The notes under the pieces are model-generated. The model was given only the letters and a program-made list of their open reading frames with translations. It had not been told where the DNA came from and searched no databases. Shown here one piece after another: positions 62,219-64,000 of a stretch of 64,000 bases of DNA (within the stretch, counting starts at the first letter, position 1; each line of letters opens with the position of its first letter). The stretch comes from Pelodera strongyloides. Lineage: Eukaryota; Nematoda; Chromadorea; Rhabditida; Rhabditidae. A program made the position numbers and the translations under genes. The stretch is from assembly GCA_036852015.1 (NCBI GenBank), contig JAANDG010000508.1, forward strand, positions 1-64,000. Reading direction: 5' to 3'.

Positions 62219-62452
62219 ATGAGTGACGGCGGCCGCGCGCTCGGGCACATTTCGAAAAAGAAATTGGCTAAATATCCATTTCATACAGCCGTCCAAAACA
62301 ATTTAAAAACCGAAAACGCAATTTGCCGTATGCAAAAGGACACAAGTTCAAAAGAGTTGTTTCATTATCAATCATATATAGGAGCTGAGCTGCTTAGCAA
62401 AAAAAAACACGAATTTGAAAAAAAATCACGCAGCGCTAAAAAAAAGCGCTAA
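62219..62452 (+). CDS. Hypothetical small basic protein
   Basis: A single uninterrupted frame of 77 residues starts at an ATG with an A-rich context and ends TAA. It lies between the divergent VPS54 and actin genes. The product is basic (start MSDGGRALGHISKKKLAKYP, end SRSAKKKR) and its last third is Lys-rich. No family is recognised, and an AT-rich region this size can carry an open frame by chance, so it is listed only as a possibility. Confidence 0.25.
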   Translation: MSDGGRALGHISKKKLAKYPFHTAVQNNLKTENAICRMQKDTSSKELFHYQSYIGAELLSKKKHEFEKKSRSAKKKR

Positions 62453-63441
62453 CGGTCTAAGCAAGCCCTTAGGTTCTTAGGTGTTAAGTTACTTTTTCGG
62501 AATCAGCATGGCCAGCTGCGTATCATAGGAAGTTTTCGGGGAAATTTTTTGTTGACCCTTCTGTGGCACGTAAAGTACAATAGTACCAAAATATAAAAAT
62601 CTGTGAAAAGAGACTACATGACTACACGATATGCAATCGCGACTGCGAACAACCGCATTGCATGCCAATTACCAAAAAAAGGTGAAAGATAATTGTTTCT
62701 CGAAGCAAAATTCACTTACAATTAGAGCTACCGTAGTCTGAAGCCAAAATGAGTAACATAGGTCCTCATGTTCATCAGTGCCGAGTGTCGAGCACATGCA
62801 TACTATGGCAACGAACAATTCCTTTCTCGGGGACCTGAACCTGGAATTCTACACCACAAGTCGCCCAGGGTTCTATTTAGTTTTTTTCCCACGCTCTTAC
62901 AATTCCTTGCAATTCATCACATTGTATTTCTAGAATAGCTAACAAGGAGGATTCTCTGCACTTTCGGTTGGTACTTTTTTTTATGTATACGTATATTGGT
63001 GTTGTAAGAGAGGAAGATAGAAAGAGAGAAATGTTTGCGGGCGTGCCATCGGCTCTTGGAATGAGGAGGATATCGTTGTAAAGCTGATCCGATCAACCAA
63101 TCCTCAATTGCATAAAACCACCGACTATCGTCACACAGGACCCTCTTATTGTTAGATCGCACGATCGCTCCTGGAATCACCTGGGAGCGTGAGATGCTCA
63201 TTTCTTTGCTCTTCCTTTTTCTCATTCGGTAATTTTTCCACTGCATTTTCCCATGATCATCAGCCTTTTGGACCCATCGCGGCTTAAAATGAACTTTTTC
63301 GGAGAACTTAATTTCAGTGATTGTTCTATTTTGTTGATCACTCCACGGTGTAATTTGTGGGGGTACTGAAGAGTGAACAGTTGTTAGTTTTCCCGATTCA
63401 CTTTATTCAGGTAATAAACTTTCTGCAAGCGGTAACACAAA

Positions 63442-63498
63442 ATGTGTGACGAGGAGGTTGCTGCTCTTGTTGTGGACAATGGGTCAGGAATGTGCAAG
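63442..63498 (+). CDS. Actin, first coding exon (gene continues past window)
   Basis: ATG at 63442 opens [19 protein letters not shown], the invariant actin N-terminus including the phosphate-loop DNGSG, and is followed by a GT donor at 63499. Exon 2, which should begin with the AGFAGDDAP block, is not found before 64000, so intron 1 is longer than 500 bases. The intron carries a complete family C palindromic element (63508-63735) starting nine bases after the donor. A pyrimidine-rich TTATTCAG at 63403-63410 could be a trans-splice or 5' UTR acceptor. Actin is the filament-forming ATPase of the cytoskeleton; which isoform this is cannot be decided. Confidence 0.9.
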
Positions 63499-63507
63499 GT
63501 AATGAAT

Positions 63508-63735
63508 TTAAAGGGAAATGTCAAGGGGGATTCTGCGCCGAAAGGCATCTCCTGGCGCAGATTAAGTAAATCTGGAATGGCGCATGATACAGTACACCCA
63601 TAAAAATGGCGGCAGAATAAAATATTTGAAATTTTGTCAGAAACGTGAACAATTTTTATTTTCACTTTCCTTACCTTCAAAACGTAAGCTTTTTTTTGAG
63701 CCTAACATGCAAAACCGGCTTGGCATTCCCTTTAA
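63508..63735. mobile_element. Family C TTAA element, copy 2, in actin intron 1
   Basis: Starts TTAAAGGGAAATGTCAAGG and ends CTTGGCATTCCCTTTAA, 228 bp, beginning nine bases after the splice donor of the actin exon. Confidence 0.8.
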
Positions 63736-64000
63736 TACCGGCAATAAACATTTGGAAAAACGTCCGCACAGGCGCATCCTTGAAACTCAAAACAATTTTC
63801 ATTTTTTTTTCCAAAACAAACATGGCGTGCGCAGTAACTTATTTTATTCTGTTAGTTTACAAGGGACGATTGTATTGATCGTGATTCCTCGTGGAGGAAA
63901 CCCAAACTATATAGAAATTCGTTTCAGAATGATAAAGAAATTACTGTTGAAGGCGCTCGGCGCCTCTATTTCACGTTGCTCTCTCTATTTTTTAAGTTTT

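Overview
The window is eukaryotic nuclear DNA. It is AT-rich, every gene found is split by many short exons with GT-AG introns (one probable GC-AG), and mobile elements are abundant. The gene content points to an ecdysozoan, most likely a nematode: a DEG/ENaC channel subunit, a divergent PP1-type phosphatase, an actin first exon beginning MCDEEV, and Tc1 and mariner transposons. The species cannot be named from this sequence.

Layout on the + strand. (1) 343-19604: the 3' part of an unrecognised helical-repeat (PPR-like) gene in eight phase-consistent exons. Its 11.5 kb intron 4 holds a PP1-like phosphatase gene on the opposite strand (2800-5076, perhaps reaching 7584) and a dense pile of transposons. 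Its 5.0 kb intron 5 holds a nested stack of elements, one of which carries a possible small spliced gene. (2) 20.4-22.6 kb: a roughly 130 bp satellite interrupted by a decayed Tc1 element. (3) 24129-26308: a small Lys/Glu-rich protein gene. (4) 28054-33997: a complete PLEKHD1-like PH and coiled-coil gene (16 exons, 509 aa). (5) 35725-36670: a small secreted cysteine-bearing protein. (6) 61650-37768 on the minus strand: a complete VPS54 homologue (GARP tether subunit, 29 exons, 1009 aa). Its 13.5 kb intron 4 contains a complete DEG/ENaC channel gene on the opposite strand (52521-58853, 559 or 571 aa). (7) 63442 to the window end: the first coding exon of an actin gene.

The genes are unrelated housekeeping and membrane functions rather than a pathway. 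The notable biology is architectural. Two genes are nested antisense inside host introns. Many short palindromic elements with TTAA at their ends (families A-H here) sit against splice sites and in places appear to supply the acceptor AG or polypyrimidine tract. Small duplications repeat exon ends together with their splice donors. GC-rich islands, each built from one short word repeated in both orientations, lie between inverted repeats and may be a fold-back element class. A three-level nested insertion can be dated by its target-site duplications.

Exon coordinates were assembled by hand from splice signals, reading frame and phase; no alignment or database search was run. Family identities rest on remembered family motifs. 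Boundaries of repeats are accurate to within several bases.
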